35,068 bases of DNA from JBBQHM01 sp038323965 (GCA_038323965.1 JBBQHM010000014.1:1-35068); one strand, 5' to 3'; positions 1-8,738 are shown, counted from the stretch's first letter. Notes: generated from the sequence alone by a model not told the origin. A program made the numbers and translations.

Positions 1-2
1 TG

Positions 3-3000
3 CCGGTGCTCATCCAGGTGCTGGCAAGTTTCTCGAAAGCGGACGGCGTTTTGCTCGAGGAAGAAATCGATTCGTCGCTTGGATTTTTGCGATACGACTA
101 TCCGGAAGCGGTTTATTCCGAACTGCGTCAGCTTTTCCGCCAGGCGCTTTACGAACAGCAGGACCTCGGCGCGATGGCGCAGAAACTCGCCGGCCAGCTC
201 AGCACCGAGCGCAAGATCATGCTCGGCGTTCAGCTCTACGATCTGATTTCGCAGGCCGGCTTAAAGCAGGAACAGGTCGTCCAGTTTTATTCGTTCATGT
301 CGCAGCTTGGCATGGCCGCGCAGGCGATCGATATCGTCTATCAGCTTAACGCCAGCGAAGAATCGGATCTTGCGGTTTATCAGCGCGGCGCATCGCCTCT
401 GGAATCGGTCTCGTTCGGCAACAGCAGTAAATCCGACGTGAAACTGAAGAGCCTCACGCCGACGGACCGCCTGATCGCGTTCCGATATCACGAGCTTATT
501 TTGCTCAAGAATTACAGCGCGCAATCCGTCTCGGTGCGCGGTCGTCCGCTCGCGCGCGGCGGGTTCTGCCGCATTTACCCCGGTCAGCGGGTGCTCATCG
601 GCGACCAGGTTTTGAGTTACCAGGAACTCGCGATTTACTTCAACGCCAAGAAGAACGTCTCGCTGCCGCAGATTTTCGTGCGCGTGAATAAAGGCGGCGA
701 AGATGTGGCGCTGGACCGTGCGAGAGGGCGCGAGACTTCGCTCGAGGTCACGTTCGGCCTGAAAGTGCGAGTGAAGGCGTTGCGAGATGTCGATGCCGAA
801 TTAAACGGCAAACAGTTGCGCGCCGGGACGAAGGTCGAGGCCTCGCTCGAAGACCGGATCATTTTTCATAATGACACCGAGCTCGACTTGATCGATCTGC
901 GCCGTCGCGCTCGCGCGATGGGCGGTCGTTTCCAACTCAAGGCGTCGAAGTCCGAGTATCTGGTTTCGAACAATCCGAGCTTGCTGGAAGCGGACGACAT
1001 TTTGCTTTCCCCCGGAACGTCCGGCGATGTGCTGCTGAAGATTTGCTGCGATTACGACAAACGTGTTGGCGTTCTGGAAGTGATCGAGGCGGACCGTCCG
1101 ATCATGGTCGGCGAGCTGCCGGTGCGGGGCTCGACTCCACTGCAGGATGGCGACACCATCCGCATCGATGTGGGTCAGTTCCTGCGCTGCAATTTCTCGG
1201 AGCGCATCATCGAGGAGGAGCGCAATATCATCCGCGCGCTGGAGTTGCGCGATACGTGTCATCGGTTCGGCACCGGCGACATGGGATTGGAAGGAATTTC
1301 CTACACGATCCAACGCGGCGAACTGGTCTGCGTCATGGGCGCGAGCGGCTCAGGTAAAAGCACGATGCTCAAGGTGGTCGGCGGACAGCTCCAGCCGACC
1401 AGCGGGGAAGTGCTGCTGAATAATCAGCCGCTTTACGACAACCTTCATTTGCTGAAGCGCTACGTGACCTACATTCCGCAGGAGGATGCGTTCGACGAGC
1501 ATCTCACCATTGGGGAAAATCTTTCGTTCGCGGCGGCCGTTCGCGCGCCGCATTTGTCGCGGCGCGACCGGATGCGTCGGTTGGAAGGGAAGCTGATCGA
1601 GCTTGGATTAAGCGAGCGCCGCGATGCCGTCGTCGGCAGCCCGGTCAAAAAGACGCTCAGCGGAGGTGAACGCAAACGTCTGAACATCGGCCTCGATATG
1701 ATCGGATCGGCGGACGTTTACCTGTTCGACGAACCGACATCCGGGTTGTCGTCGAAAGATTCCGAGCACGTCATCGAGATCATCCGCGGGATGGCGCACA
1801 ACAAGATCATCATCGTGACGATCCATCAGCCGAGCTCGAAAATCTTTGAGATGTTCCACAAGGTCATCCTGCTCGACAAAGGCGGGAAGCTCGTTTTTTT
1901 CGGCACGCCTAACGAGACCTTGCGCTATTTTGCGGAGGCGGAACACCAGCATCAGTTCGGCGCCGACCTCGGCGCCTGTCCGGCCTGTGGAACGGCGCGG
2001 CCGGAATTTATTTTCGACGTGCTCGAGACGCCGCTGCGCGATTTGAGCGGCGACGTTATTTACGAGGAGAATAATCGCGGACAACTGACGCCGGCCCGGC
2101 GTTACTCGCCGGAATTCTGGCGCGATAAGTACGAAGCGTACCGGCTGATCCAGGACGTAAAACAGGTTTCGTTGCAGAAAGATCCGATGCCGGCGCTACC
2201 CGCCGCGCCGACCGAGAAACGGCGGTTGCCGCTGCGCTGGCACGACGAATGGACGCAGCTCCGGACGCTCCTGCGCCGCGCTTTCATCAGCAAGCTGCGC
2301 AATCGCGCCAACCTCGCGATCACGATTGGCGTCTCGCCGCTGCTCGCGCTGATGATTGGCACCATTCTGCGCTACTCCGATAACGGGACTTACGATTTCG
2401 CCTCGGCGTATCACATCCCGACGTTCCTGTTTCTAAGCCTCATCGTCGCGATGTTCCTTGGGCTGACGAATAGCGCCGACGACATCATCCGCGACCGGGC
2501 AATTCTGCAGCGTGAACGCAATCTCGACGTGCGCCTGGGTTATTACGTTCTCTCGAAGTCGCTCTCGCTGGCGGTGTTTGCGCTCGTGCAATGCCTGCTT
2601 TTCGTTCTCATCGCGAATTTCATTCTGGAGATTCGCGGAATGTTCTGGGTCGACCTCGGCATCATGTTCATGACGGCGATGGGCGGCGTCGCGTTGGGGC
2701 TTGTGGTCTCTTCGCTCGTGTCCGATCCGAAAACGGCGTCGAACATCGTTCCGCTAGTGTTGATCCCGCAGATCATCATGGGCGGCGCGCTCATTAAGTA
2801 CGAGGACATGAACCGCAATCTCGCGCTGGTCTACGCGCTGACACACTGGTTCAACGAGCATCCGACCCAGGAGCAGTCAAAGAAGATGGACAGCAAGCTG
2901 AAGGTGCCGTTCGTCTGCCAGTTCATCGCGATGCGCTGGTCGTACGAGGAAATGATTGTGGCGCAGGCGAAGTTAAATCCGCTGAGCCGTCGGCAGGAGC

Positions 3001-3461
3001 GGGTGAACAGCGAAATTCAAAAGCTGGGGCCGAGCGCCAAGACACCCGCTGAACGAAAACGGCTCGACGATCTAAAGGAATCGCTCGCTGTGCTCTCGGG
3101 ACTGGAGGGTAGATCGGGCACCGACGTTGACCGGTATTTTGCAATTATCGACCAGGTCATTCGAGGTAAACAACCGTTTGATCGTTCGCTTTTCCGCGAT
3201 GCCACTGGCCCGATCACGGCCGAGCAGCTTTACCTGAATCAGAAGGTTTCCGACCTGATCTCTAACGCGGAGATGGAACAAAATGATTACCGGCGTGGCG
3301 GCAAACCGAATGTGTTTTTCGGTGAATACAAACGCTATCTGGGAGTGCCGGTACACGTGTTTGTGTTTAATACCGCGGTGCTGATTTTTTCCGCCGTTGG
3401 TCTCCTCGGGCTTCTGCAGTTTATTCTGAAACGGCAGTTGGAAGTGCGTCGTCGAAGCTGA
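3..3461 (+). CDS. TerB-like/FHA-like/ABCG-type ABC transporter fusion (5' partial)
   Basis: ABC half-transporter with ATPase and permease in one chain, ABCG (White/eye-pigment) order. The frame is open to the left edge and the first visible GTG (6) falls inside a helix, so the true start is probably outside the window. Numbering from that GTG: residues 1-115 are helical and TerB/DjlA-like (acidic KADG motif near the start). Residues about 140-430 are beta-rich with repeated Gly-Asp turns resembling FHA domains (inference). The ATPase follows: Walker A GASGSGKST (445-453), signature LSGGERKR (551-558), Walker B ending in LFDEPTSGL (571-581), H-loop His in VTIHQPS (604-610). A CPACG knuckle precedes the ABC2-type membrane domain, which starts near 760. 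A roughly 180-residue hydrophilic segment separates the last TM helix from the others. Substrate unknown. Confidence 0.85.
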   Translation, partial: PVLIQVLASFSKADGVLLEEEIDSSLGFLRYDYPEAVYSELRQLFRQALYEQQDLGAMAQKLAGQLSTERKIMLGVQLYDLISQAGLKQEQVVQFYSFMSQLGMAAQAIDIVYQLNASEESDLAVYQRGASPLESVSFGNSSKSDVKLKSLTPTDRLIAFRYHELILLKNYSAQSVSVRGRPLARGGFCRIYPGQRVLIGDQVLSYQELAIYFNAKKNVSLPQIFVRVNKGGEDVALDRARGRETSLEVTFGLKVRVKALRDVDAELNGKQLRAGTKVEASLEDRIIFHNDTELDLIDLRRRARAMGGRFQLKASKSEYLVSNNPSLLEADDILLSPGTSGDVLLKICCDYDKRVGVLEVIEADRPIMVGELPVRGSTPLQDGDTIRIDVGQFLRCNFSERIIEEERNIIRALELRDTCHRFGTGDMGLEGISYTIQRGELVCVMGASGSGKSTMLKVVGGQLQPTSGEVLLNNQPLYDNLHLLKRYVTYIPQEDAFDEHLTIGENLSFAAAVRAPHLSRRDRMRRLEGKLIELGLSERRDAVVGSPVKKTLSGGERKRLNIGLDMIGSADVYLFDEPTSGLSSKDSEHVIEIIRGMAHNKIIIVTIHQPSSKIFEMFHKVILLDKGGKLVFFGTPNETLRYFAEAEHQHQFGADLGACPACGTARPEFIFDVLETPLRDLSGDVIYEENNRGQLTPARRYSPEFWRDKYEAYRLIQDVKQVSLQKDPMPALPAAPTEKRRLPLRWHDEWTQLRTLLRRAFISKLRNRANLAITIGVSPLLALMIGTILRYSDNGTYDFASAYHIPTFLFLSLIVAMFLGLTNSADDIIRDRAILQRERNLDVRLGYYVLSKSLSLAVFALVQCLLFVLIANFILEIRGMFWVDLGIMFMTAMGGVALGLVVSSLVSDPKTASNIVPLVLIPQIIMGGALIKYEDMNRNLALVYALTHWFNEHPTQEQSKKMDSKLKVPFVCQFIAMRWSYEEMIVAQAKLNPLSRRQERVNSEIQKLGPSAKTPAERKRLDDLKESLAVLSGLEGRSGTDVDRYFAIIDQVIRGKQPFDRSLFRDATGPITAEQLYLNQKVSDLISNAEMEQNDYRRGGKPNVFFGEYKRYLGVPVHVFVFNTAVLIFSAVGLLGLLQFILKRQLEVRRRS

Positions 3462-3491
3462 CAACGGCGGCTGTTTCTCTACAATTCCGGC

Positions 3492-4622
3492 GTGGCTAAA
3501 CGAAACAACATGGCGCGGCTGATCGTCGCGGACAGCATCACGAACGCGGACATGCTTTATGCGACGCGCTTTTTTGCGGGCGATCCGTTCATCTTTCTAG
3601 AGCAAAACGGGAAACGGACCATTGTCCTGACGGATCTCGAGATTGATCGTGGCCGAAAGGAAGCGCAGGTGGATGAATTTGTCGCCTTTAGCGCGCTTGA
3701 AAGAGAGGTGCAGGGGAGCGCGAAGTCTGCGCCAGCATTCGAGAAAGTGGTCGCGCATTTCTTGCAAAAGCGCGGCGTCAAGCGCGCGCAAGTGCCCGCA
3801 AGTACTCCGTTGGGTTATGCCAATGAGCTGAAGGCGAGCGGGATCGAGTTAGTGATACCGGACGGACTTTTCTGGCCGGCGCGTGAATCGAAAACGGAGG
3901 ACGAACTGCGGCTCATGCGAAAGGCGATGCAGATAACGGAAGCCGGCATGCAACGCGGAATGGATGTTCTGCGCGCTTCCAAGCCAGGCGCTGGGAAGAA
4001 GCTGCAATGGAATGGTAAAACGCTCACTTCCGAGTTCCTCCGTGCGGAAATTGATAACGCGGTGATGAGAGCCGGTGGAATCCCGGCCTGGACGATCGTG
4101 GCCGGCGGAATCCAGGCGTGCGACCCGCACGAACGTGGCTCGGGTCCACTCCGCGCGGATTCATTGATCATTCTCGATATTTTCCCACGCGACGCGAAGA
4201 CCGGATATTTCGGCGACATGACTCGCAGCGTCGTACGTGGTCGGGCGAGCGAAACGCAGCGACGGATGTGGAACGTTGTCCTCGAAGGGCAGAAGCTCGC
4301 GCTCAGGAAAATGAAGCCGGGGGCTGATGGCCTCGCTATTCATAACGAGATCAAGGCGCTGTTCACCACCAGCGGATTCCCGACCGAAGTGCGCAAGGGC
4401 CGGCAGGTTGGCTTCTTCCACGGCACTGGCCATGGGCTTGGTCTGGATATTCATGAACACCCACGGTTCCAGAAGACAATTTTGAAAAAGGGCCAAGTTA
4501 TTACGGTCGAGCCCGGGTTGTATTATCCGGAGATCGGCGGGGTGCGGATCGAAGATGTGGCAGCGGTCACTGACAACGGGCATCGGTTGTTATCCAAGTT
4601 CCCGAAGCAGCTTGAAATTTGA
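3492..4622 (+). CDS. M24 family metallopeptidase (Xaa-Pro aminopeptidase-like)
   Basis: Probable cytosolic dinuclear-metal aminopeptidase of the pita-bread fold, cleaving N-terminal residues before proline (PepP/PepQ type). Five metal ligands are visible in family order: D229 (LDIFPRD), D242 (GDMTR), H314 (GTGHGLG), E340 (VEPGLYY) and E354 (VRIEDV). Residues 1-130 form a creatinase-like N-terminal domain. The length of 376 aa is normal for short bacterial members. The start used is GTG 3492; ATG 3510, six codons later, is equally possible because neither has a clear Shine-Dalgarno sequence. It starts 30 bp after the ABC gene. Absence of a signal peptide suggests the cytoplasm. Family certain, exact substrate not. 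Confidence 0.88.
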   Translation: MAKRNNMARLIVADSITNADMLYATRFFAGDPFIFLEQNGKRTIVLTDLEIDRGRKEAQVDEFVAFSALEREVQGSAKSAPAFEKVVAHFLQKRGVKRAQVPASTPLGYANELKASGIELVIPDGLFWPARESKTEDELRLMRKAMQITEAGMQRGMDVLRASKPGAGKKLQWNGKTLTSEFLRAEIDNAVMRAGGIPAWTIVAGGIQACDPHERGSGPLRADSLIILDIFPRDAKTGYFGDMTRSVVRGRASETQRRMWNVVLEGQKLALRKMKPGADGLAIHNEIKALFTTSGFPTEVRKGRQVGFFHGTGHGLGLDIHEHPRFQKTILKKGQVITVEPGLYYPEIGGVRIEDVAAVTDNGHRLLSKFPKQLEI

Positions 4623-4632
4623 TGATTGAGCG

Positions 4633-4663
4633 CTGTGCGGCGCTCTCATCGTGAGCCGCACAG
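4633..4663 (+). terminator. Stem-loop after the M24 peptidase gene, possible terminator
   Basis: A perfect 9-bp GC-rich stem (CTGTGCGGC paired with GCCGCACAG) lies 10 bp after the peptidase stop codon, with a 13-nt loop. No T-run follows, so it is not a canonical intrinsic terminator; it could still act as a pause or 3'-end stabilising hairpin. Confidence 0.4.
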
Positions 4664-4699
4664 ACGACGAAGGCCTCATTAGTCAGAACAAGGTCGACA

Positions 4700-4732
4700 G
4701 ATGCGAGGTCCCTCGCGTTCTCTCGGGATGAC
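4700..4732. repeat. Single arm of the dispersed GTCATCCCGAG repeat family
   Basis: Read on the minus strand, this is GTCATCCCGAGAG followed by a GCGAGGGACCTCGCATC-like tail, matching the arms seen near 25.06-25.15 kb and 29.57-29.80 kb. Only one arm is recognisable here. It lies in a 287-bp noncoding gap (4623-4909) that otherwise holds two stem-loops and the promoter region of the next gene. Confidence 0.6.
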
Positions 4733-4794
4733 GCGCGCTCTAAATGAACGTTAAGGGCGGCTGGGCGTCTAACAAATCAGCAGTGTAACGCTTG

Positions 4795-4856
4795 AACGAA
4801 GTCGAGGAGTCTCTCAGCCCGCAAAGCCGGCTTGGTTGAGGCGCGTCGACTTCGTT
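4795..4856. repeat. Inverted repeat upstream of the zinc peptidase gene
   Basis: An 11-nt arm AACGAAGTCGA (4795-4805) is exactly complementary to TCGACTTCGTT (4846-4856) across a 40-nt loop. It sits about 50 bp upstream of the downstream ATG, so it could fold in the 5' leader or be a degenerate copy of the dispersed repeat. No function can be assigned. Confidence 0.4.
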
Positions 4857-4909
4857 TCGCATCTGCGACGGACGATTGAGCGAATCATTAATTAAAGGGA
4901 GAGACGGAA

Positions 4910-5605
4910 ATGTTTTTTACAGGAGGCGGATTTGGAAGTCACTGGCTACTGCTCGTCGGCGTGCCGATGGCGATCGGGCTGTGGGCTCAGTTCCGGGTTA
5001 GCAGCGCGTTCAAGCGCTGGGGCGCAGTGCCTGCCAGCTCTAATATGACCGGCGCGGAATGCGCGCGCGAGATTTTGCAGGCCGCCCAAATCCACGATGT
5101 CGCAGTGGTCGAGACGAACGATTATCTCGGGGATCATTACGATCCGAGCAGCAAAAAGCTCTGTCTGTCGACCAACGTTTTCAATACGGCCTCCGTCGCA
5201 GCTTTGGGAATCGCCGCGCACGAAACCGGCCACGCCATCCAGCATGCGAAAGCCTACGCTCCGCTCAAGGCGCGCATGGCCATCGTGCCGATCACGATGA
5301 TCGCCTCGCGCATGTTGCCGTTCATCATCATCGGCGGATTTTTCTTCCACATGACCGGGCTGATTACCCTCGGCATTTACTGCTACCTGGTACTGCTCGC
5401 ATTTCAGATCATCACCCTGCCGGTGGAATTCGATGCTTCGCGCCGCGCGAAAATCATCCTGCAACAAATGGGGATCGTTCAGCCCGGAAACGAAGTCGTG
5501 GGCGTGAACAAGGTCCTGAATGCCGCCGCGCTCACGTATGTCGCCGCCTTTGTGGCGACGCTCGGAAACCTTCTTTACTTGATGTCCGTGCGCGATCGCC
5601 GCTGA
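4910..5605 (+). CDS. YugP-family membrane zinc metallopeptidase
   Basis: Membrane-embedded zinc protease of the YugP/Zn_peptidase_2 family. The zinc motif HETGH is at residues 104-108, in the context AAHETGHAIQH. The likely third ligand is E173 in LPVEFDASRRA, a hallmark of this family. Hydrophobic segments lie at about 10-27, 122-150, 152-170 and 205-225. The length of 231 aa is typical. The start is well supported by GGGAGA a few bases before the ATG. It lies directly upstream of the ECF sigma factor and anti-sigma genes, which fits a membrane quality-control role, but no substrate can be inferred. Confidence 0.9.
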   Translation: MFFTGGGFGSHWLLLVGVPMAIGLWAQFRVSSAFKRWGAVPASSNMTGAECAREILQAAQIHDVAVVETNDYLGDHYDPSSKKLCLSTNVFNTASVAALGIAAHETGHAIQHAKAYAPLKARMAIVPITMIASRMLPFIIIGGFFFHMTGLITLGIYCYLVLLAFQIITLPVEFDASRRAKIILQQMGIVQPGNEVVGVNKVLNAAALTYVAAFVATLGNLLYLMSVRDRR

Positions 5606-5715
5606 GTTCACCCTTGAAGCCGATGAATCCCGCTGCCGCCATCCCATCGCCTCGTCGCGTCACGGATTTCTTGTCGTCGGGTTTTGGCGCGCGTGTTAAG
5701 CCTAAGCGCGAAGCC

Positions 5716-6312
5716 ATGGATCAACCGCGAACCGATGAAGATTCCAAATTGGTTGCGCGCACCCAGGAGGGCGATTCCGCCGCTTTTGATCAGCTGGTGG
5801 TGAAGTATACGCCGCGTCTTTACGGCTTGGTCTATAACATGACCTCGAACCACGAGGACACCAATGACCTGCTGCAGGACATCTTCGCGAAAGCTTACAA
5901 GGCGATCCGCGGCTTTCGCGGCAAGTCGTCCTTCTACACGTGGATCCATTCGATCGGCGTGAACATGACGCTCAACTTTTTAAAGAAGCGCAGCCGACGT
6001 TATCACCTCAGCCTCGATGACATGGACGGGGCGGTGCAGAACGACAAAGAGTTTCTGGAGCTCACCGCCAGCAGCAGCCCGGTCCGGGAGGCCGACCTGG
6101 GAGAACTGCAGCTAAGATTGAACGAGGCAATGATGAAGCTGTCTGAAGAACACAGAGCCGTGGTCACCATGTTTCACATTCAAGGAATGCCCCATGCTGA
6201 GATCAGCAAGATCTTGAGTGTTTCCGAAGGCACGGTACGTTCCCGGCTCTTTTACGCGAATCGGCAGCTTCAGAATTATCTGGACGAGTTCCGTAAGAAT
6301 CCAGTCAGCTAA
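5716..6312 (+). CDS. ECF-type RNA polymerase sigma factor (RpoE-like)
   Basis: Extracytoplasmic-function sigma-70 factor of 198 aa. Region 2 spans roughly residues 17-90, with the core-binding helix LYGLVYNMTSNHEDTNDLLQ and the WIHSIGVNMTLNFLKKR segment that contacts the -10 element. Region 4 (about 130-190) has the helix-turn-helix HAEISKILSVSEGTVRSRL. I chose ATG 5716 because region 2 then begins at the usual distance from the N-terminus; ATG 5623 would add 31 residues with no family character. The next gene begins 14 bp after the stop and encodes a one-TM protein, the standard sigma/anti-sigma layout. Confidence 0.92.
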   Translation: MDQPRTDEDSKLVARTQEGDSAAFDQLVVKYTPRLYGLVYNMTSNHEDTNDLLQDIFAKAYKAIRGFRGKSSFYTWIHSIGVNMTLNFLKKRSRRYHLSLDDMDGAVQNDKEFLELTASSSPVREADLGELQLRLNEAMMKLSEEHRAVVTMFHIQGMPHAEISKILSVSEGTVRSRLFYANRQLQNYLDEFRKNPVS

Positions 6313-6326
6313 CTCCCCAATACCAG

Positions 6327-6812
6327 ATGGACGAATTTAACGAAGAAGATATCGGCAAGCTTTTGCGGCTCAAACGTTTCGAGCAGCCTCCTCCAGCTTA
6401 TTTCGATAACTTTCTGCACGAATTTCATCGCCGTCAGCGTGATGAGCTTCTGCGCCAGCCGCTTTGGAAAATCGCGGTCGAGCGCGCCCAGGATTTCATG
6501 TTCAACCTGAGTCCGGCGAGCCTGGCATCGTATCCCGTGGCCATGGCTGCGGTCCTCGTTTTTGCGGCAGTCGTCTCGTTCAACGTTCTGCGCGAGCCAC
6601 CGGCCGGTAATCTGGCAACTGTCCAGACGGCCCTCCTTTCGCCAACGGCGTCTGCCGATAAATGGAGTCTGGGTAAGCCGCTGGCCACCCGCGTCTACGC
6701 CTCGCAGCCGGTTCGTACTTTCGATCAACGCCAAACTCACAGTGCTGCCGTGCCTCCGCGCTACGTGCTCGACAGCATGCCCGTGAGTTATGAGCAGACA
6801 ACCCGCTTCTAG
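6327..6812 (+). CDS. Single-pass membrane protein, probable anti-sigma factor
   Basis: This 161-aa protein has a soluble, charged N-terminus (EQPPPAYFDNFLHEFHRRQR near residues 20-40), one hydrophobic segment at about 68-88, and a disordered, Ser/Thr/Gln-rich outer tail. The topology (cytoplasmic N-domain, one TM, periplasmic tail) and its place 14 bp behind an ECF sigma gene suggest an anti-sigma factor. I see no zinc HxxxCxxC motif, so it is not a ZAS-type member. The role is inferred from position and topology, not from a recognised domain. Confidence 0.7.
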   Translation: MDEFNEEDIGKLLRLKRFEQPPPAYFDNFLHEFHRRQRDELLRQPLWKIAVERAQDFMFNLSPASLASYPVAMAAVLVFAAVVSFNVLREPPAGNLATVQTALLSPTASADKWSLGKPLATRVYASQPVRTFDQRQTHSAAVPPRYVLDSMPVSYEQTTRF

Positions 6813-6845
6813 CCGAAGCTTGCTGCTGATGCAGCTGATGGTTTT

Positions 6846-7868
6846 ATGCGAATATTTTTAGCTCTCTGTGTTGTCGCGACTGCGGTCACGGTCAGAGCTC
6901 AGGAGACTGCGACGCAGCCACAGCAACAGCAACAGGCCGAGTCGATCGGCCGGCAGGTGCAGGAGCTCTTCGCGCGCGCTGCTCCCGCTGTCGTAAAGAT
7001 CCACGCGGTTGACCGGCATGGTGAACTGTCCGGTACCGGATTTTTTGTCGACCCAACCGGAACTCTTTACACCGCCTATTCCGTCGCTGCCGAAGCCGAA
7101 GATTTTTCCGTGGAATTCGCGGGCCAGAAATATCCCGCGCGACTGGTCCTTGCAGATCTTCGGAGCGGCATTGCCCTATTGAAGGTAGATCTCGTGACAC
7201 CTTTCGTCTCACCGGGGAAATCCGATGGGCTGGGCGTCGCGACGCCGGTGGTGGCCATTGGTTATCCGCTCGACCTCCCAGCCACACCGAGCTTTGGCCT
7301 CGTCGCCGGATTCGATCACAAATATCTCGGTCATTATTTTAACACGACGCATCTGCGGGCCAACGTTCCCATTCAACGCGGAGAAGCTGGTGCTCCGCTC
7401 CTTAATCTTAATGGCGATGTCATTGGCATTGTCGTGAGCAGCCTGGAAAGCAATTCATCCTGTTATGCGCTCCCGATCGAAGCCGCGGAGAAAATCCGCG
7501 ATGACTTTGTCCGGTTTGGTGAAGCGCGTCATGGCTGGATCGGTATCAACACCGAACCGATTGAGAAAGAAGTCGCCGGCTCAAGCGCCAGAGTTACTGA
7601 AGTGATGGATGGAACACCCGCCGCGGACTCGGGCGTCCAGCGCGGCGATGTTCTGCTACAAGTCGGCCGCAAGGAAGTGCACCGCCCAGAAGATGTCATT
7701 GACGCATCATTTTTCCTGAGCGCCGGCGAAAAAGTGCCGATCACGGTGATGCGCGGCGATCAGAAAATGACGTTCGACATCGAGGCAGATTTCCATCCGG
7801 CGACGAAACGCGCCGCATCGGTTGCGCCGGCGGGTGCGATTCCGCTCAAGCTCCAGCGCACGCCCTAG
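6846..7868 (+). CDS. HtrA-like PDZ protein with degenerate protease domain (pseudoprotease)
   Basis: Exported 340-aa protein with a signal peptide (cleavage likely after VRA, residue 18), a short Gln-rich linker, a trypsin-fold domain (about 35-225) and one PDZ domain (about 230-320, starting GWIGI). The fold is clear from SGTGFFVDPTGTLYT, VVAIGYPL and LLNLNGDVIGIVVSS. All three catalytic positions of the family are altered: TNxHVV reads TAYSVA (S79 for His), DIAVLK reads GIALLK (G108 for Asp) and GNSGGP reads GEAGAP (A181 for Ser). It should therefore be proteolytically dead and act as a binding protein or sensor. It starts 33 bp after the putative anti-sigma gene, so a role in that stress circuit is plausible. 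Confidence 0.85.
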   Translation: MRIFLALCVVATAVTVRAQETATQPQQQQQAESIGRQVQELFARAAPAVVKIHAVDRHGELSGTGFFVDPTGTLYTAYSVAAEAEDFSVEFAGQKYPARLVLADLRSGIALLKVDLVTPFVSPGKSDGLGVATPVVAIGYPLDLPATPSFGLVAGFDHKYLGHYFNTTHLRANVPIQRGEAGAPLLNLNGDVIGIVVSSLESNSSCYALPIEAAEKIRDDFVRFGEARHGWIGINTEPIEKEVAGSSARVTEVMDGTPAADSGVQRGDVLLQVGRKEVHRPEDVIDASFFLSAGEKVPITVMRGDQKMTFDIEADFHPATKRAASVAPAGAIPLKLQRTP

Positions 7869-7879
7869 CTCCTGCCGGG

Positions 7880-8707
7880 TCAGGGACCGTGCTGAAGTTT
7901 CTGCAGCACCAGCGGGATGAGCGCGAGGCTCAGCGCGTCGAAAAATCCATGCGCTAAAACTGCGGGCCAAACCGAGCGGTGCAAAAGGATGATGAGACCG
8001 AGCAGGATTCCGAGCAGGCCTGCGATGACGGCGGCAAGTATCCCCATGGGAAGATGAGCGGCGCCGAAAACGATCGCGATGATGACTACCGCCACGACCT
8101 CACCCATCCGTGTCCCGAATGCCCGCGGCCATAAGGCGCGCATCGCGGCGAGCGTACCTGCTCGCCAAAGTTCTTCGCGCAACCCGGCCACGATGAAACT
8201 TACGACCGTGACCGTTAACCAGAAATAAGCGCCGTGACTTTGCATGGCCGACTTGTCGACCAGTTTCTCGACATCCACATACTTCGTTGGCTTAAACTGC
8301 TGGATCGATTCCTTCGTCACGACGTGGGTAAGAAGTAAAATCACTAACACGGTGAGCATCGCGATCGCGACAACGACGCGCACCGCGATGGAGTAGGCGA
8401 TCCCCAACGGCAGGACCAGCCAGCCGGGCCGCCACGGCAAAAATAATTGCTCTCGCGTGGCGCGAGAAGCCAGCCAGCCCAGTCCGAAAATCAGCGCAAA
8501 TAGCGCCAGATGTAAGGCGGAGACAGCGAGCAGACTTCCGGCTGTTTTTCCCAGCGCGGCGCTGCGGTGAGCATGCTTCAATGAGAACGCGATACCGGGA
8601 ATAAAAAATCCGCCGATAAGAACGAGGTGAACGTACCAACGCCAGCGCGGGACCGCGGTATCTGCGGAAGAGTGCGCCGATATGTTCGTTTCGTTTGGGA
8701 AATCCAC
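7880..8707 (-). CDS. CPBP family intramembrane glutamic endopeptidase
   Basis: Polytopic membrane protein of 275 aa of the CPBP (Abi/Rce1-type) family. Motif 1 is EE at 178-179 in GLREELWRAG, spaced EExxR rather than the common EExxxR. Motif 2 is FGAAH (F214, H218). Motif 3 is HGFFD (H253, D257), where many members have Asn. Hydrophobic helices lie near 27-45, 57-80, 97-128, 162-176, 203-217 and 222-243. The gene lies 31 bp downstream of ligA on the same strand and ends 11 bp from the oppositely oriented HtrA-like gene. Substrate unknown. Confidence 0.85.
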   Translation of the reverse strand: MDFPNETNISAHSSADTAVPRWRWYVHLVLIGGFFIPGIAFSLKHAHRSAALGKTAGSLLAVSALHLALFALIFGLGWLASRATREQLFLPWRPGWLVLPLGIAYSIAVRVVVAIAMLTVLVILLLTHVVTKESIQQFKPTKYVDVEKLVDKSAMQSHGAYFWLTVTVVSFIVAGLREELWRAGTLAAMRALWPRAFGTRMGEVVAVVIIAIVFGAAHLPMGILAAVIAGLLGILLGLIILLHRSVWPAVLAHGFFDALSLALIPLVLQKLQHGP

Positions 8708-8738
8708 GTGGATTGTTTACAGAGATTAGCGCAGGGCG

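Noticed and set aside
5059..5715. Upstream extension of the sigma-factor frame
   Set aside because: Overlaps the zinc peptidase gene in another frame and has Arg-rich shadow composition; real sigma sequence begins at 5716 (or at most 5623).
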